A stretch of DNA of 30,685 bases, taken from Anaerolineales bacterium. GTDB lineage: Bacteria > Chloroflexota > Anaerolineae > Anaerolineales > Anaerolineaceae. The notes under the pieces were generated by a model. The model was not told the origin of the DNA. It saw only the letters and a program-made list of their open reading frames with translations, and did no database searches. The position numbers and the translations under genes were made by a program. Of the stretch, positions 16,172 through 23,803 are shown in pieces; within the stretch, counting starts at the first letter, position 1; each line of letters opens with the position of its first letter. The stretch covers positions 1 through 30,685 of the forward strand of contig JAGVAB010000042.1 in assembly GCA_020060485.1 (NCBI GenBank), in the 5' to 3' direction.

Positions 16172-16200
16172 ATTACATATAAGCTCGAGTGTATACCCAA
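16172..16200 (-). promoter_or_regulatory. Candidate promoter of the sugar operon with palindrome in the spacer
   Basis: On the minus strand TTGGGT (16195-16200) and TGTAAT (16172-16177) are 17 nt apart. The spacer is almost exactly filled by the near-palindrome TATAnnCTCGAGnnTATA (16178-16195), whose central CG dyad is reminiscent of LacI-family operators. Both hexamers are weak, so the promoter call is tentative. Confidence 0.4.
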
Positions 16201-16274
16201 GTTTTTCCAAAGTCAAATGACCTGTCCCCTGAAATTTAAAACGATTAAACCAAAAACCGCCTGTCTCAATAACA

Positions 16275-16352
16275 AGCGGTTGATCGTCCAGCGGACTTTA
16301 GTCCAGCGGATACTTATCCAGCGGATACTCATCCAGCGGACACCTGTCCAGC
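16275..16352. repeat. 15-bp tandem array of covarying mini-hairpins abutting tRNA-Ser
   Basis: Five 12-nt units separated by AGC. From left to right on the plus strand they are GGTTGATCGTCC (decayed), GGACTTTAGTCC, GGATACTTATCC, GGATACTCATCC and GGACACCTGTCC. Each of the four good units folds as a 4-bp stem with a 4-nt loop. The fourth pair is C-G in two units and T-A in the other two, so the arms change together; in three units a fifth pair is possible. The last AGC includes the discriminator base of the tRNA. In the sense of tRNA transcription the array forms the immediate 3' trailer. Confidence 0.8.
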
Positions 16353-16438
16353 GGAGAGGGTGGGATTCGAACCCACGGAACCTTTCGGTTCACGCGCTCT
16401 CCAAGCGCGCGCATTAGGCCAGACTATGCTACCTCTCC
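16352..16438 (-). tRNA. tRNA-Ser (anticodon GGA)
   Basis: An 87-nt class II tRNA on the minus strand: acceptor GGAGAGG/CCTCTCC with discriminator G, anticodon stem GCGCGC-type around the loop TTGGAGA, a long variable arm (GAACCGAAAGGTTC), and T arm TGGG-TTCGAAT-CCCA. Anticodon GGA reads UCC/UCU serine codons. CCA is not encoded; the 3' end passes directly into the hairpin array. Confidence 0.95.
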
Positions 16439-16477
16439 ATTTTTTCGCCTGAAAGCTTACCACCTCAAGCGGCGGTT

Positions 16478-16483
16478 ATTATA
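16478..16483 (-). promoter_or_regulatory. -10 box of the tRNA-Ser promoter
   Basis: TATAAT on the minus strand, preceded by TGG as in the tRNA-Thr promoter (extended -10). It lies about 40 nt before the tRNA 5' end, and no good -35 was found. Confidence 0.5.
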
Positions 16484-16578
16484 CCACGATCCGCCAAAAA
16501 TTCCACAAAAAATGACAACAATTTTCGTAATTTTGAGTAATAGATCCGCCGCTCATTGACGCGCCAGCAGTTGACCAT

Positions 16579-17445
16579 TTATTCACTGATCAACGTGATC
16601 GACCCCAACCCAACATTGATCTCAATCTCCAGCAGCGGCCCGCTGCCCTGCGTATAATAAACCCCGTCCCGCACCAGCCAGGTGCCGCGGGTATTAACAT
16701 TCGACAAATTACCGCCGATCTTGATCTGGGCGGCAGTATCGGCCGGAACAGAGATTTTAAAATCCCCCAGCCCGCCGTTGATCGTCACCCGTCCATCCTC
16801 TCGCAGAGCCCCGGAAAAATCAAGGCTATACGAACCCGCCCCGCCGTCAAATGTCATCCGCCTGAAATTGGCATTCCCTAATCCGGTCAGCGACACATCC
16901 GAAGCCCCCGTGCGGTAACTCAGTCTTGCCATTTCTACCGGGTTGGGCTGGGCAAACACAATCTTCGCGTTGCTGGCGCCATCCGAAACATCCAGCCCGG
17001 TCAGAGGCACCCCGCTCAGGTCAAGGCTGCCCTCATATGCTCCGGCCGTGATGCGCAGATCGATCGGCGACTGACCCAACTGGAGTGACCAGCGGTTCAC
17101 CACCCGGTCCAGGCCGCCCAAATTAATGGAACGCTCCGCTTTCTGGCGAATATCCAGCCTGCTTTCCCTCCGCAAGATTTCGGGCTGCCAATCAGCCACA
17201 TTGTAATCCACCGTGCCCTCCACCAGTTTCTGCGCTCCACCTTCGACCGCCAGGCTGCCAGCCCCCATTTCAATATGTACCTTCGTCTCCTGTTGCGGAT
17301 CAGATGGCAATTCTTCACTGATCAGAAATGTTCGGGTTTCGCCAAGCACAACGCTCTGCGTATCAGGGATCCCCACCCGGCAGGCAGTTGTTATCACCAG
17401 AAGAATGCCCACCAGCAATAGAAGATTTCGAAGTGCATGTTTCAT
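16579..17445 (-). CDS. Toast_rack-like lipoprotein of the sigma/anti-sigma operon
   Basis: A 288-residue lipoprotein: signal peptide LLLLVGILLVITTAC with lipid-anchored Cys22. The rest is a beta-solenoid of short strands with conserved glycines (GAGSLAVEGGA, TAGAYEGSLDLSGVPL, GLGDFKISVP, VGLGSITLI), the pattern of Toast_rack/DUF2154/LiaF-like domains associated with envelope-stress responses. The ATG is preceded by GGGAGGG. It is the last gene of the operon, after the bactofilin-like protein, with a stable hairpin between them. Role inferred: an envelope structural or sensor component. Confidence 0.75.
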   Translation of the reverse strand: MKHALRNLLLLVGILLVITTACRVGIPDTQSVVLGETRTFLISEELPSDPQQETKVHIEMGAGSLAVEGGAQKLVEGTVDYNVADWQPEILRRESRLDIRQKAERSINLGGLDRVVNRWSLQLGQSPIDLRITAGAYEGSLDLSGVPLTGLDVSDGASNAKIVFAQPNPVEMARLSYRTGASDVSLTGLGNANFRRMTFDGGAGSYSLDFSGALREDGRVTINGGLGDFKISVPADTAAQIKIGGNLSNVNTRGTWLVRDGVYYTQGSGPLLEIEINVGLGSITLISE

Positions 17446-17475
17446 TTTTCCCTCCCAAACCTATTAATAGATCAA

Positions 17476-17506
17476 ATGGGCGTGCCTTTCAAAAAAGCAC
17501 GCCCAT
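17476..17506 (-). promoter_or_regulatory. Intercistronic 10-bp stem-loop
   Basis: Perfect arms ATGGGCGTGC (17476-17485) and GCACGCCCAT (17497-17506) with an 11-nt A/T-rich loop lie between the bactofilin-like gene and the lipoprotein gene. No T-tract follows in the direction of transcription, so it looks more like an RNA-processing or stability element, or an attenuator, than a full terminator. A second palindrome, CTATTAATAG (17461-17470), lies just before the lipoprotein ribosome binding site. Confidence 0.55.
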
Positions 17507-17519
17507 CCAACGAACACCA

Positions 17520-18647
17520 TTATTCTGCTATTTCCCCATCATCTGATGGCAGATCATCAACACGATTGACGCTTTTCGCTTCACCCGCTGCTTCTTCCAG
17601 CGTGGCGTCCAGGCCGGATTGCGGCTGGTGCGGCGTCGGTGCAGGGGCAACAGTCGGCCTGGCGGGTGCAATTGCCAGCGGGTAATCCCGTGACCCAAAC
17701 AGGGTCAGAACCACCGCCCCAAGCCCCAGCACGTACACCAGGAAAGGCAGCACCCAGCCAATACAAGGGATTAATCCCACCGAATAGGATACCACGCTCA
17801 AGGTCAACGTGCCCACCCCGGCGCTGACTGCCGGAACCCACGGATCTTCCACTTTGAACATCTTCTCAATGCGCTTGCCAACCTCCAGCCCAATGGACAC
17901 CCACCCAAACACGAAACCGCATACAAGTACCACGACACCAATCAAACTCAGCGGGAGCAGGATCAAGGTGATCGCCAAGACCACCAGCAGCGCCGGCAAC
18001 ACAATAATGGTCAGGAAGCCCAAACCGCCAGCCGCAAAAGGCTGAGTTATTACTGCACGCGACACCCGGTTCATCGGCTTGAGCAGGAACAGCGCCAGTA
18101 CCGCTGCCAGTGCCGATAACGCCAGCGCCTGCATGAACTTGACCATCACATCGCCGATCGGCTTGAATCCCCGCCACAGGTTGGAGCGCCAGTCCTGGTT
18201 TCTGGCAAATGCTTGCGGACTGAACACTCCGAAATCAAAATCCTCCGGCATCTCGGCTGTGATCGAACCGCGCACCAGGGCGCCTTCTTCGCGCTGCACC
18301 GTTCCGCCAACCGTCACCAGATCTTCATTGACGACTGCATGCTTGCCAAGGTAGGCCCTGCCGCCAATGGCGATCACATTGCCTTCCACTTCACCGAAGA
18401 TTTCCACCTGGCCGCCAACCACAACAATGTCGCCGACAACCAGAGTATCTTCCTCCAATAAGGCCGTACCGCCAACCACCACCAGGCCGCCGCGCAGGGT
18501 TTCGCCGCTTCTCAGCGTATACGTCCCGCCAAATACAAATTTGCCCTCATCACCATCCGTTGATTGTGCCAATGCCGGACTGGGAAAAACCGCCATCAGC
18601 AACACCAAAGTGAGCAATAAAAGGGAGATTCGAGAGATGGGTTTCAT
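17520..18647 (-). CDS. Bactofilin-like polymer-forming domain protein with membrane region
   Basis: A 375-residue protein. A signal peptide (ISLLLLTLVLLMAV, cleavage near ALA-QS at 27-28) is followed by a short right-handed beta-helix of about six turns, each ending in VVGG/AIGG-like steps (about 40-130), as in bactofilins and polymer-forming cytoskeletal proteins. Next come at least four hydrophobic segments (about 165-330) and a Pro/Ala-rich tail. Unlike cytoplasmic bactofilins, the helix would sit outside the membrane. The start ATG 18647 has AGGAGA upstream and overlaps the anti-sigma stop (ATGA), so the two are translationally coupled. It is probably a target or partner of the sigma/anti-sigma pair. 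Confidence 0.78.
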   Translation of the reverse strand: MKPISRISLLLLTLVLLMAVFPSPALAQSTDGDEGKFVFGGTYTLRSGETLRGGLVVVGGTALLEEDTLVVGDIVVVGGQVEIFGEVEGNVIAIGGRAYLGKHAVVNEDLVTVGGTVQREEGALVRGSITAEMPEDFDFGVFSPQAFARNQDWRSNLWRGFKPIGDVMVKFMQALALSALAAVLALFLLKPMNRVSRAVITQPFAAGGLGFLTIIVLPALLVVLAITLILLPLSLIGVVVLVCGFVFGWVSIGLEVGKRIEKMFKVEDPWVPAVSAGVGTLTLSVVSYSVGLIPCIGWVLPFLVYVLGLGAVVLTLFGSRDYPLAIAPARPTVAPAPTPHQPQSGLDATLEEAAGEAKSVNRVDDLPSDDGEIAE

Positions 18648-19180
18648 TTCGTTAATTCTCCTTGAAAAAAGGTTCGCCAGAGAGCTCCGATCCAGATCAT
18701 GGTAAACAGGCATAAGCCGCTGGCCACTACGATCCACAGCCCCATGGAGAGAAAGGGGGGCAAGCTAACAAAGATCGAGGATACAAAGCCCTCTAGCTGA
18801 TCAAGATTGATCAATGTGCGCGAGGCATTTTCCATCAACCTGATCACCAGTTCAACCGGCGAACTGGTCAGGGCAATATACAGCCCCATTACGCCCAAGG
18901 TCAATAAGCCCGCGCCTAATATACTCAGAAAAAATTTCCGCACCTGCCGCCGCTGTTTCAATGCTCGCTTCTCTGCCAATCCAGCCTGCCAGCGTTGGGT
19001 GAAACCGGCCGCCGGTGCAACCATGGCTGCCTTCGTCAGCAGATCATCCAGCCCTTGCAAGTTGCTTTGCAGCCTGCGGCATTCTGCACATTGCTGCAAA
19101 TGATTTCTCAGCAAGTGCTCTTCCTCATCTGTCAATGGCGTTTCTTCAACGATCCATTTTTCAAAAGGTTGGTGAACCAT
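18644..19180 (-). CDS. Zinc-type anti-sigma factor, membrane-anchored
   Basis: A 178-residue protein. The N-terminal zinc-binding anti-sigma motif is His27-x3-Cys31-x2-Cys34 (NHLQQCAEC). After a basic region, two hydrophobic segments follow (about 84-108 and 143-170), which anchor it in the membrane. GAGGAG lies 4 nt before ATG. It overlaps the sigma gene by 20 bp upstream and the bactofilin-like gene by 4 bp downstream. It is expected to hold the ECF sigma factor at the membrane until a signal releases it. Confidence 0.88.
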   Translation of the reverse strand: MVHQPFEKWIVEETPLTDEEEHLLRNHLQQCAECRRLQSNLQGLDDLLTKAAMVAPAAGFTQRWQAGLAEKRALKQRRQVRKFFLSILGAGLLTLGVMGLYIALTSSPVELVIRLMENASRTLINLDQLEGFVSSIFVSLPPFLSMGLWIVVASGLCLFTMIWIGALWRTFFQGELTK

Positions 19181-19754
19181 AATACTCCTCTTCTGCAGTT
19201 AAGGATTCCTGATGCACTGCTTGCAAATCCTGGGCCAGCTGCTGGCGAGCTCGATAAAGCCTGCTTTTTACAGCACTCACCGAGAGAGACAAAGCCTCAC
19301 TGATCTCCACATCCGAAAATCCATACCAGTAACGCAGCACCAAAGCAGCCCTGTCTTGTGAATTCATCGCATTCATCAAAGCATGTAGCATGCGGTCTTC
19401 CTCCGAGCTTTCTACTGCATGTTCAGGATTAGGCGACCGATCCGCAAAGGTTTCCTCAAAAACGATGTCCATCGGCACAGACACAATATGCCGTTTGCGT
19501 TGTTGGTCAATGCAATAATGGGCCGCAATGGACAGCAGCCAGGTGGAAAATTTCCTGTTCGGGTCATATCGATGCAATGCCTGATATGCCCGCCAGAATG
19601 ATTCCTGGGCCGCGTCTTCTGCTTCCTGAGGGTCACCCAGCATCCGGTAACAAAGGTTAAATACCGGTCTTTGGTATGTTTCCACCAGTTGCGCAAAGGC
19701 GTCGTCATCCCCATGCAGTGCTTGTTCAAGCCAGATTGCTTCGAAGTCGCTCAC
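19161..19754 (-). CDS. ECF-family RNA polymerase sigma factor
   Basis: A 197-residue sigma factor with only regions 2 and 4. Region 2 shows YRMLGDPQEAEDAAQESFWRAY and KFSTWLLSIAAHYCID; region 4 shows MNSQDRAALVLRYWYGFSDVEISEAL and SVSAVKSRLYRAR. The start is GTG 19754, with GGAG 5 nt upstream. It is the first gene of a four-gene operon, with an ECF-type promoter in front, so positive autoregulation is likely. The stimulus is unknown; the membrane partners point to the cell envelope. Confidence 0.93.
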   Translation of the reverse strand: MSDFEAIWLEQALHGDDDAFAQLVETYQRPVFNLCYRMLGDPQEAEDAAQESFWRAYQALHRYDPNRKFSTWLLSIAAHYCIDQQRKRHIVSVPMDIVFEETFADRSPNPEHAVESSEEDRMLHALMNAMNSQDRAALVLRYWYGFSDVEISEALSLSVSAVKSRLYRARQQLAQDLQAVHQESLTAEEEYYGSPTF

Positions 19755-19786
19755 GGATACTCCTGCTCCTGTGTTGTTCTACTCTA

Positions 19787-19814
19787 TATACGCAGAAGTT
19801 TTCAAATGGTTGCA
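19787..19814 (-). promoter_or_regulatory. ECF-type promoter of the sigma operon
   Basis: On the minus strand TGCAAC (19809-19814) and CGTATA (19787-19792) are 16 nt apart, matching the (G/C)AAC...CGT layout of ECF promoters. A second GCAAC lies a few bases further upstream. Transcription would begin about 25 nt before the GTG start. Confidence 0.6.
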
Positions 19815-19897
19815 AAAATCGTTGCGGATTTTTCAAGGAAAAACGCTCATTTCTCTCCATTATTATACTTCTCTCCCCCGTTCACACTCATCGGCAT

Positions 19898-19923
19898 AAA
19901 AAGAAGCCCGTCGCACGGGCTTC
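19898..19923 (-). terminator. Rho-independent terminator of the deoxynucleoside kinase gene
   Basis: Perfect 9-bp stem GAAGCCCGT/ACGGGCTTC with a 3-nt loop, followed on the minus strand by TTTTT. It lies 36 nt past the kinase stop. Confidence 0.9.
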
Positions 19924-19958
19924 CTCAATCACCTTCATCCACTCCTGTATACCGATCC

Positions 19959-20609
19959 TCAGGCGCCACCGTTATTGAAAACCACCTCTTCCTTGCCCGC
20001 CAGTGTATCCTGGATGCGCTCGATCACCGTGGTCAAATGCCGCGGGCGGTGCACAAAGTCCAGATCATCCGTGCGGATGGTCAACACCGGGCACAGGTCA
20101 AACGAACGCATCCAGTCATCATAAAACGATTCCAGCAAGCACAGATAATCCGCACTGATGCCCGTCTCCATGTCCCTGGCGCGGGCTTGAATGCGCTCCA
20201 TCAATACCGGCACAGGTGCTTTCAGATAGATCAACAACGATGGCGAAGGCAGACTGCGCGTCACCAGATCAAACACCCGCCGGTAGGATTGATAATCAAT
20301 TTCATTGATATTGCCCATGTGATGCAATGCGCGCGCAAAAATGTAGGCATCCTCATAAATGCTGCGGTCTATGATCGCCGAGCGCGGATCATTCCACATT
20401 TCAAGATGCTGCTCGGCGCGATGCCCCAGAAAAAAGACCTGCAAATGAAATGACCAGGCTTTCATGTCCTTGTAAAAATGAGGTAAATAGGGGTTGTCTG
20501 CCACCGACTCATACGCCGTGTGCCAGCCCAACCGTTCGCCAATTCGCTCCGTCAAGGATGTCTTGCCGGAACCAATATTGCCTGCTACAAGAATCAATTT
20601 CTTCCTCAT
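19959..20609 (-). CDS. Deoxynucleoside kinase
   Basis: A 216-residue kinase of the dNK (deoxyguanosine/deoxyadenosine/deoxycytidine kinase) family. The P-loop is GNIGSGKTS (10-18), YESVADNPYL contains the substrate-binding Glu, the DRSIYEDAYIFAR motif carries the catalytic DRS, and the lid has RARDMETGI. It phosphorylates salvaged deoxynucleosides with ATP; the preferred base is not evident. An AAAGGCGG ribosome binding site precedes ATG. Monocistronic, with a strong terminator. Confidence 0.9.
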   Translation of the reverse strand: MRKKLILVAGNIGSGKTSLTERIGERLGWHTAYESVADNPYLPHFYKDMKAWSFHLQVFFLGHRAEQHLEMWNDPRSAIIDRSIYEDAYIFARALHHMGNINEIDYQSYRRVFDLVTRSLPSPSLLIYLKAPVPVLMERIQARARDMETGISADYLCLLESFYDDWMRSFDLCPVLTIRTDDLDFVHRPRHLTTVIERIQDTLAGKEEVVFNNGGA

Positions 20610-20867
20610 TTTGCCGCCTTTCCGCTGGTATTTCAGGCTGTGAAAGATTGTATGATTTCATCCTGCTGGAATTGTATTGTACCGCTTTTCAAACCGGAAT
20701 GCCCTGACTTGTGCTGTTTTTCATGCTCCAGCCCCTCCATCTTGCCCAGGCAGACCACCCATCATTTGATCAAGCTTCTGCTTCCAATTCATAACGCAAC
20801 GCTTCCCCGGTCGTTTTCGCAAAAAATAAATACCAAACCATGACTCACAATATGCCAGTTCATAACC
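20610..20867. other. Intergenic region without a gene
   Basis: Between the molybdenum hydroxylase operon and the kinase gene. It should contain the kinase promoter, but no convincing hexamer pair was found. Nothing else is recognisable. Confidence 0.4.
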
Positions 20868-20902
20868 AAATTAAATAGAGGCCGCCCAATTTGGACAGCC
20901 TC
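20868..20902 (-). terminator. Terminator of the molybdenum hydroxylase operon
   Basis: A 10-bp stem with G-T wobbles (GAGGCTGTCC pairing with GGGCGGCCTC, 5-nt loop, 20878-20902), followed on the minus strand by TATTTAATTT. It lies about 20 nt after the stop of the large subunit. Confidence 0.7.
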
Positions 20903-20923
20903 TTTCTGCTAATCAATCAGTGG

Positions 20924-23269
20924 TTAAACTGGATCACCGGTATGCAAGATCTCCCACAAGCGGCTATGGCTCAACGGGATTTCCAGTATCTCAAATTCTG
21001 CCAGATCCGACAAAGCATCTTCAAGCGCCGAAGCAAATAAAGGCCCGACCGGGATCGCCCCTGCCTCGCCAGTGCCCTTCATCCCCAACGGATTATATGG
21101 TGAAGGTGTTTCTTCGTGTCCGACTTCCATGTGTGGAACTTCAAGCGCAGTTGGCAGCAAAAAATCCCGCAACGACGCATTCTGGATGGTGCCCCAATCA
21201 TCGTATGCCAGCCGTTCATAGAAAGCATTGCCGATGCCCTGGGCTACGCCGCCGTGGATTTGACCATCCACAACCAGTGGATTGATCAATACCCCACAGT
21301 CATGTACCACCACATATTTGTGGATCTTCAACGCCATCGTCTGCGGGTCAACCTCCACGATCATGGCGTGTGCCCCGCAAGCCGTTGCCCCGCGTTCCGG
21401 GCCAAAATAGCTGGTCGATTCTAATCCAGGTTCGGTGCCCGGTTTCACCGCCCCGCGCAATGGGTTGGCGTCTTCGGCCAAAACGCCCAATGAAACCGCA
21501 TGAGCAGGATCATTTTTTAGCCGCACCACGCCCTGTGTCAATTCCAAATCTTTTATTTCTGCGCCCAGCTTTTCAGCAGCCGCTCTCAACGTCTTCTCAC
21601 GCACTTCTTTTGCGGCAGCATGCACCGCGCTGCCCGCCACCACTGCTCCCCGGCTGGCAAACGTACCTGTTCCCCAATGGAACAGGTCTGTATCCCCAGT
21701 AACAACTTCCACATCTTCTACCTCCACCCCCAATTGTTCCGCCGCGATCTGGGCAAAGGTGGTGAAATGGCTCTGACCTTGCGTTCCAACGCCGCTTACC
21801 ACGGACACTTTTCCGCTCTCCAGTATCTGCACCCTTGCGCCCTCATAGGGACCAATGCCCGTGCCTTCCACATACGTTACCAGGCCAATCCCCACATGCC
21901 TGCCTTCAGCACGCAGCCGCGGTTGTTCTTCCTTAATGAATTGCTCCCAGCCAATCATCTTGCGGGCTTTGTCCAATACTGGTTCGTAGTTCCCGCTGTC
22001 ATAGATCAGCGGCGCAAAATCCTGGTAGATGATCTGATTGTCATACGGAAACGCATCCGGCAGGATCAAATTTCGCCGGCGGATCTCCACCCGGTCAATC
22101 CCCAGTTCTTTGGCCGCCAAATCCAGCAAGCGCTCCATCACAAACACGCCATGTTGCCGGCCTGCCCCACGGAAAGGAGTCACAAAGATCTTGTTGGTAA
22201 AGACCACCTTGAACTCGGAAAAATAATTGGGCACCTCATAGATCCCCAATAAAGTACACTGTGAGTTGATCGGGTCAGTCAAACCATAAGGATCATATGC
22301 CCCGGTATCATGGCAAAAAACGTCGCTGATACCCAGTATCTTGCCATCCTTGCTCAAGGACATTTCCGCTTCGTGAATTTGCGACCGCTCATGTGAGGTT
22401 GCATAAAAATTCTCATACCGGTCTTCAATCCATTTCACCGGCCGGTTCAACTGCCTCGAAACCCATGGTACCACCATCTCTTCCTGATAGAACATCATCA
22501 CTTTCGGCCCAAAACCCCCACCAATGAAAGGCGCAATCACCCGCACCTGGTTTTCCGAAAGCCCCAGCATTTTTGCCAATCCATTGCGGATCGGGATCGG
22601 TGCCTGGGTTGTATCCCAGATCGTCATGCGCTGGCTCAAATGATCCCAGGAGGCAACCACGCCCCTGTTTTCCATTGCCGCAGCCGTTCCACGGTCATAA
22701 TCAAACCGCCGCCGGATGACAAGGTCAGCTTCCTTAACCACCGCTTTGTAATCTCCCTTGCTTTGGATGACATGCGCGGCCACATTTGAGCCAAGCTCTT
22801 CATGTACCAGCGGGGCACCCTCCAGCAGTGCTTGTTCCATTTCCACAGCTGGCTTCAAAACCTCAAAGTCCACCTCGATCAAATCGAGTGTATCCTCTGC
22901 CAGATAGCGGCTTTCCGCCACCACAATTGCGATCGGTTCGCCAACATAGCGCACATGCGTTTTTGCCAGCGGCGGCTGGGTACGTTCAACGAAAGTCAGG
23001 CGTTCGATCGGGGGCGGTGAAAGCAGCAATGGGGCCGGTTTCCAATAGTCTCCCAAATCCTCAGCCGTAAAGACGGCGATCACGCCTTCTTTTTGCTGCG
23101 CCCTGCGCACATCCACAGACCGGATGCGAGCATTGGCATAAGGACTGCGTAGAAAGGCAATATGCCCCATCTGTGGCAGATCAACATCATCCACAAACAG
23201 CGCATTGCCTGTCAAAAGGCGGGCATCTTCATTTCTTTTGACCCGCTGGCCAAAAACTCGCTTACTCAT
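20924..23269 (-). CDS. Molybdenum hydroxylase large subunit (xanthine dehydrogenase/CoxL-like)
   Basis: A 781-residue molybdopterin-binding subunit. It shows GGGFGPK (about 250-256), the active-site loop PFRGAGR (365-371) and the catalytic base Glu735 in GMKGTGEAGAIP. The loop lacks the cysteine of genuine CO dehydrogenase (AYRCSFR) and is nearer to the AYRGAGR of form II-type proteins, so CO oxidation should not be assumed; the substrate may be a heterocycle or aldehyde. The start ATG 23269 has AAAGGAG upstream and overlaps the 2Fe-2S subunit stop by 8 bp. It is the last gene of the operon and would form a cytoplasmic trimeric unit with the two proteins upstream. Confidence 0.9.
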   Translation of the reverse strand: MSKRVFGQRVKRNEDARLLTGNALFVDDVDLPQMGHIAFLRSPYANARIRSVDVRRAQQKEGVIAVFTAEDLGDYWKPAPLLLSPPPIERLTFVERTQPPLAKTHVRYVGEPIAIVVAESRYLAEDTLDLIEVDFEVLKPAVEMEQALLEGAPLVHEELGSNVAAHVIQSKGDYKAVVKEADLVIRRRFDYDRGTAAAMENRGVVASWDHLSQRMTIWDTTQAPIPIRNGLAKMLGLSENQVRVIAPFIGGGFGPKVMMFYQEEMVVPWVSRQLNRPVKWIEDRYENFYATSHERSQIHEAEMSLSKDGKILGISDVFCHDTGAYDPYGLTDPINSQCTLLGIYEVPNYFSEFKVVFTNKIFVTPFRGAGRQHGVFVMERLLDLAAKELGIDRVEIRRRNLILPDAFPYDNQIIYQDFAPLIYDSGNYEPVLDKARKMIGWEQFIKEEQPRLRAEGRHVGIGLVTYVEGTGIGPYEGARVQILESGKVSVVSGVGTQGQSHFTTFAQIAAEQLGVEVEDVEVVTGDTDLFHWGTGTFASRGAVVAGSAVHAAAKEVREKTLRAAAEKLGAEIKDLELTQGVVRLKNDPAHAVSLGVLAEDANPLRGAVKPGTEPGLESTSYFGPERGATACGAHAMIVEVDPQTMALKIHKYVVVHDCGVLINPLVVDGQIHGGVAQGIGNAFYERLAYDDWGTIQNASLRDFLLPTALEVPHMEVGHEETPSPYNPLGMKGTGEAGAIPVGPLFASALEDALSDLAEFEILEIPLSHSRLWEILHTGDPV

Positions 23270-23798
23270 CTGAAAACTCCTTTGCTGTGGTTCCCGGCCT
23301 TTGCTGCCTGGCATTGCCTTGCATCTGCTGATATTCACTTGCCAACACAACCGCGTTCACAATATGCTGGTATCCCGTGCAGCGGCACAAGTTACCCGAT
23401 AGCGCTTCACGAATCTCGATCTCCGTCGGCGCCGGATTCTCTTCCAAAAAGGGTTCCAGTGTCATCAAAATGCCCGGAGTGCAATAGCCACATTGCAGCC
23501 CATGCGCACCGCGGAAACCCTCCTGCAGAGGGTGAAGCCGCTGAGGGCTTTCCGCCAGACCTTCAATCGTTTTGATCTGGTGCCCATCAGCCTGCACCGC
23601 CAGCATCAAACATGACCGCACCGGCTCTCCATCAAAAAGCACAGTGCAGGCGCCGCACACCCCATGCTCGCAGCCAACATGCGTGCCCCTCAACCGCAAT
23701 TGGTGGCGGATGAAATCGCTCAATAACAAACGAGGTTCCACTTCCTCGCAATATTCCCGCCCATTGACGGTCAGGTGAATGGTCATTTTCTTTTCCAT
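23262..23798 (-). CDS. Molybdenum hydroxylase 2Fe-2S subunit
   Basis: A 178-residue protein with two [2Fe-2S] clusters: a plant-ferredoxin-type site with Cys43, Cys48, Cys51 and Cys63, and a helical site with Cys103, Cys106, Cys138 and Cys140 (CGYC and CRC). It passes electrons from the molybdenum centre to the FAD subunit. Of two nearby ATGs, 23798 is favoured because GAGAGGAT lies at proper distance; 23807 would overlap the FAD subunit stop as ATGA but has no spacing from the ribosome binding site. The C-terminal 25 residues are polar and extend beyond the usual domain. Confidence 0.93.
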   Translation of the reverse strand: MEKKMTIHLTVNGREYCEEVEPRLLLSDFIRHQLRLRGTHVGCEHGVCGACTVLFDGEPVRSCLMLAVQADGHQIKTIEGLAESPQRLHPLQEGFRGAHGLQCGYCTPGILMTLEPFLEENPAPTEIEIREALSGNLCRCTGYQHIVNAVVLASEYQQMQGNARQQRPGTTAKEFSDE

Positions 23799-23803
23799 GC
23801 CGA

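Noticed and set aside
16275..16352. Possible CRISPR array
   Set aside because: The 15-bp period, the lack of unique spacers of 30 nt or so, and the absence of cas genes exclude it; the units are hairpins with covarying arms.
16169..16417. Small plus-strand frame over the hairpin array and tRNA-Ser
   Set aside because: The Q-R-T-L/I repeats in it are only the translated 15-bp array, and its end is antisense tRNA.
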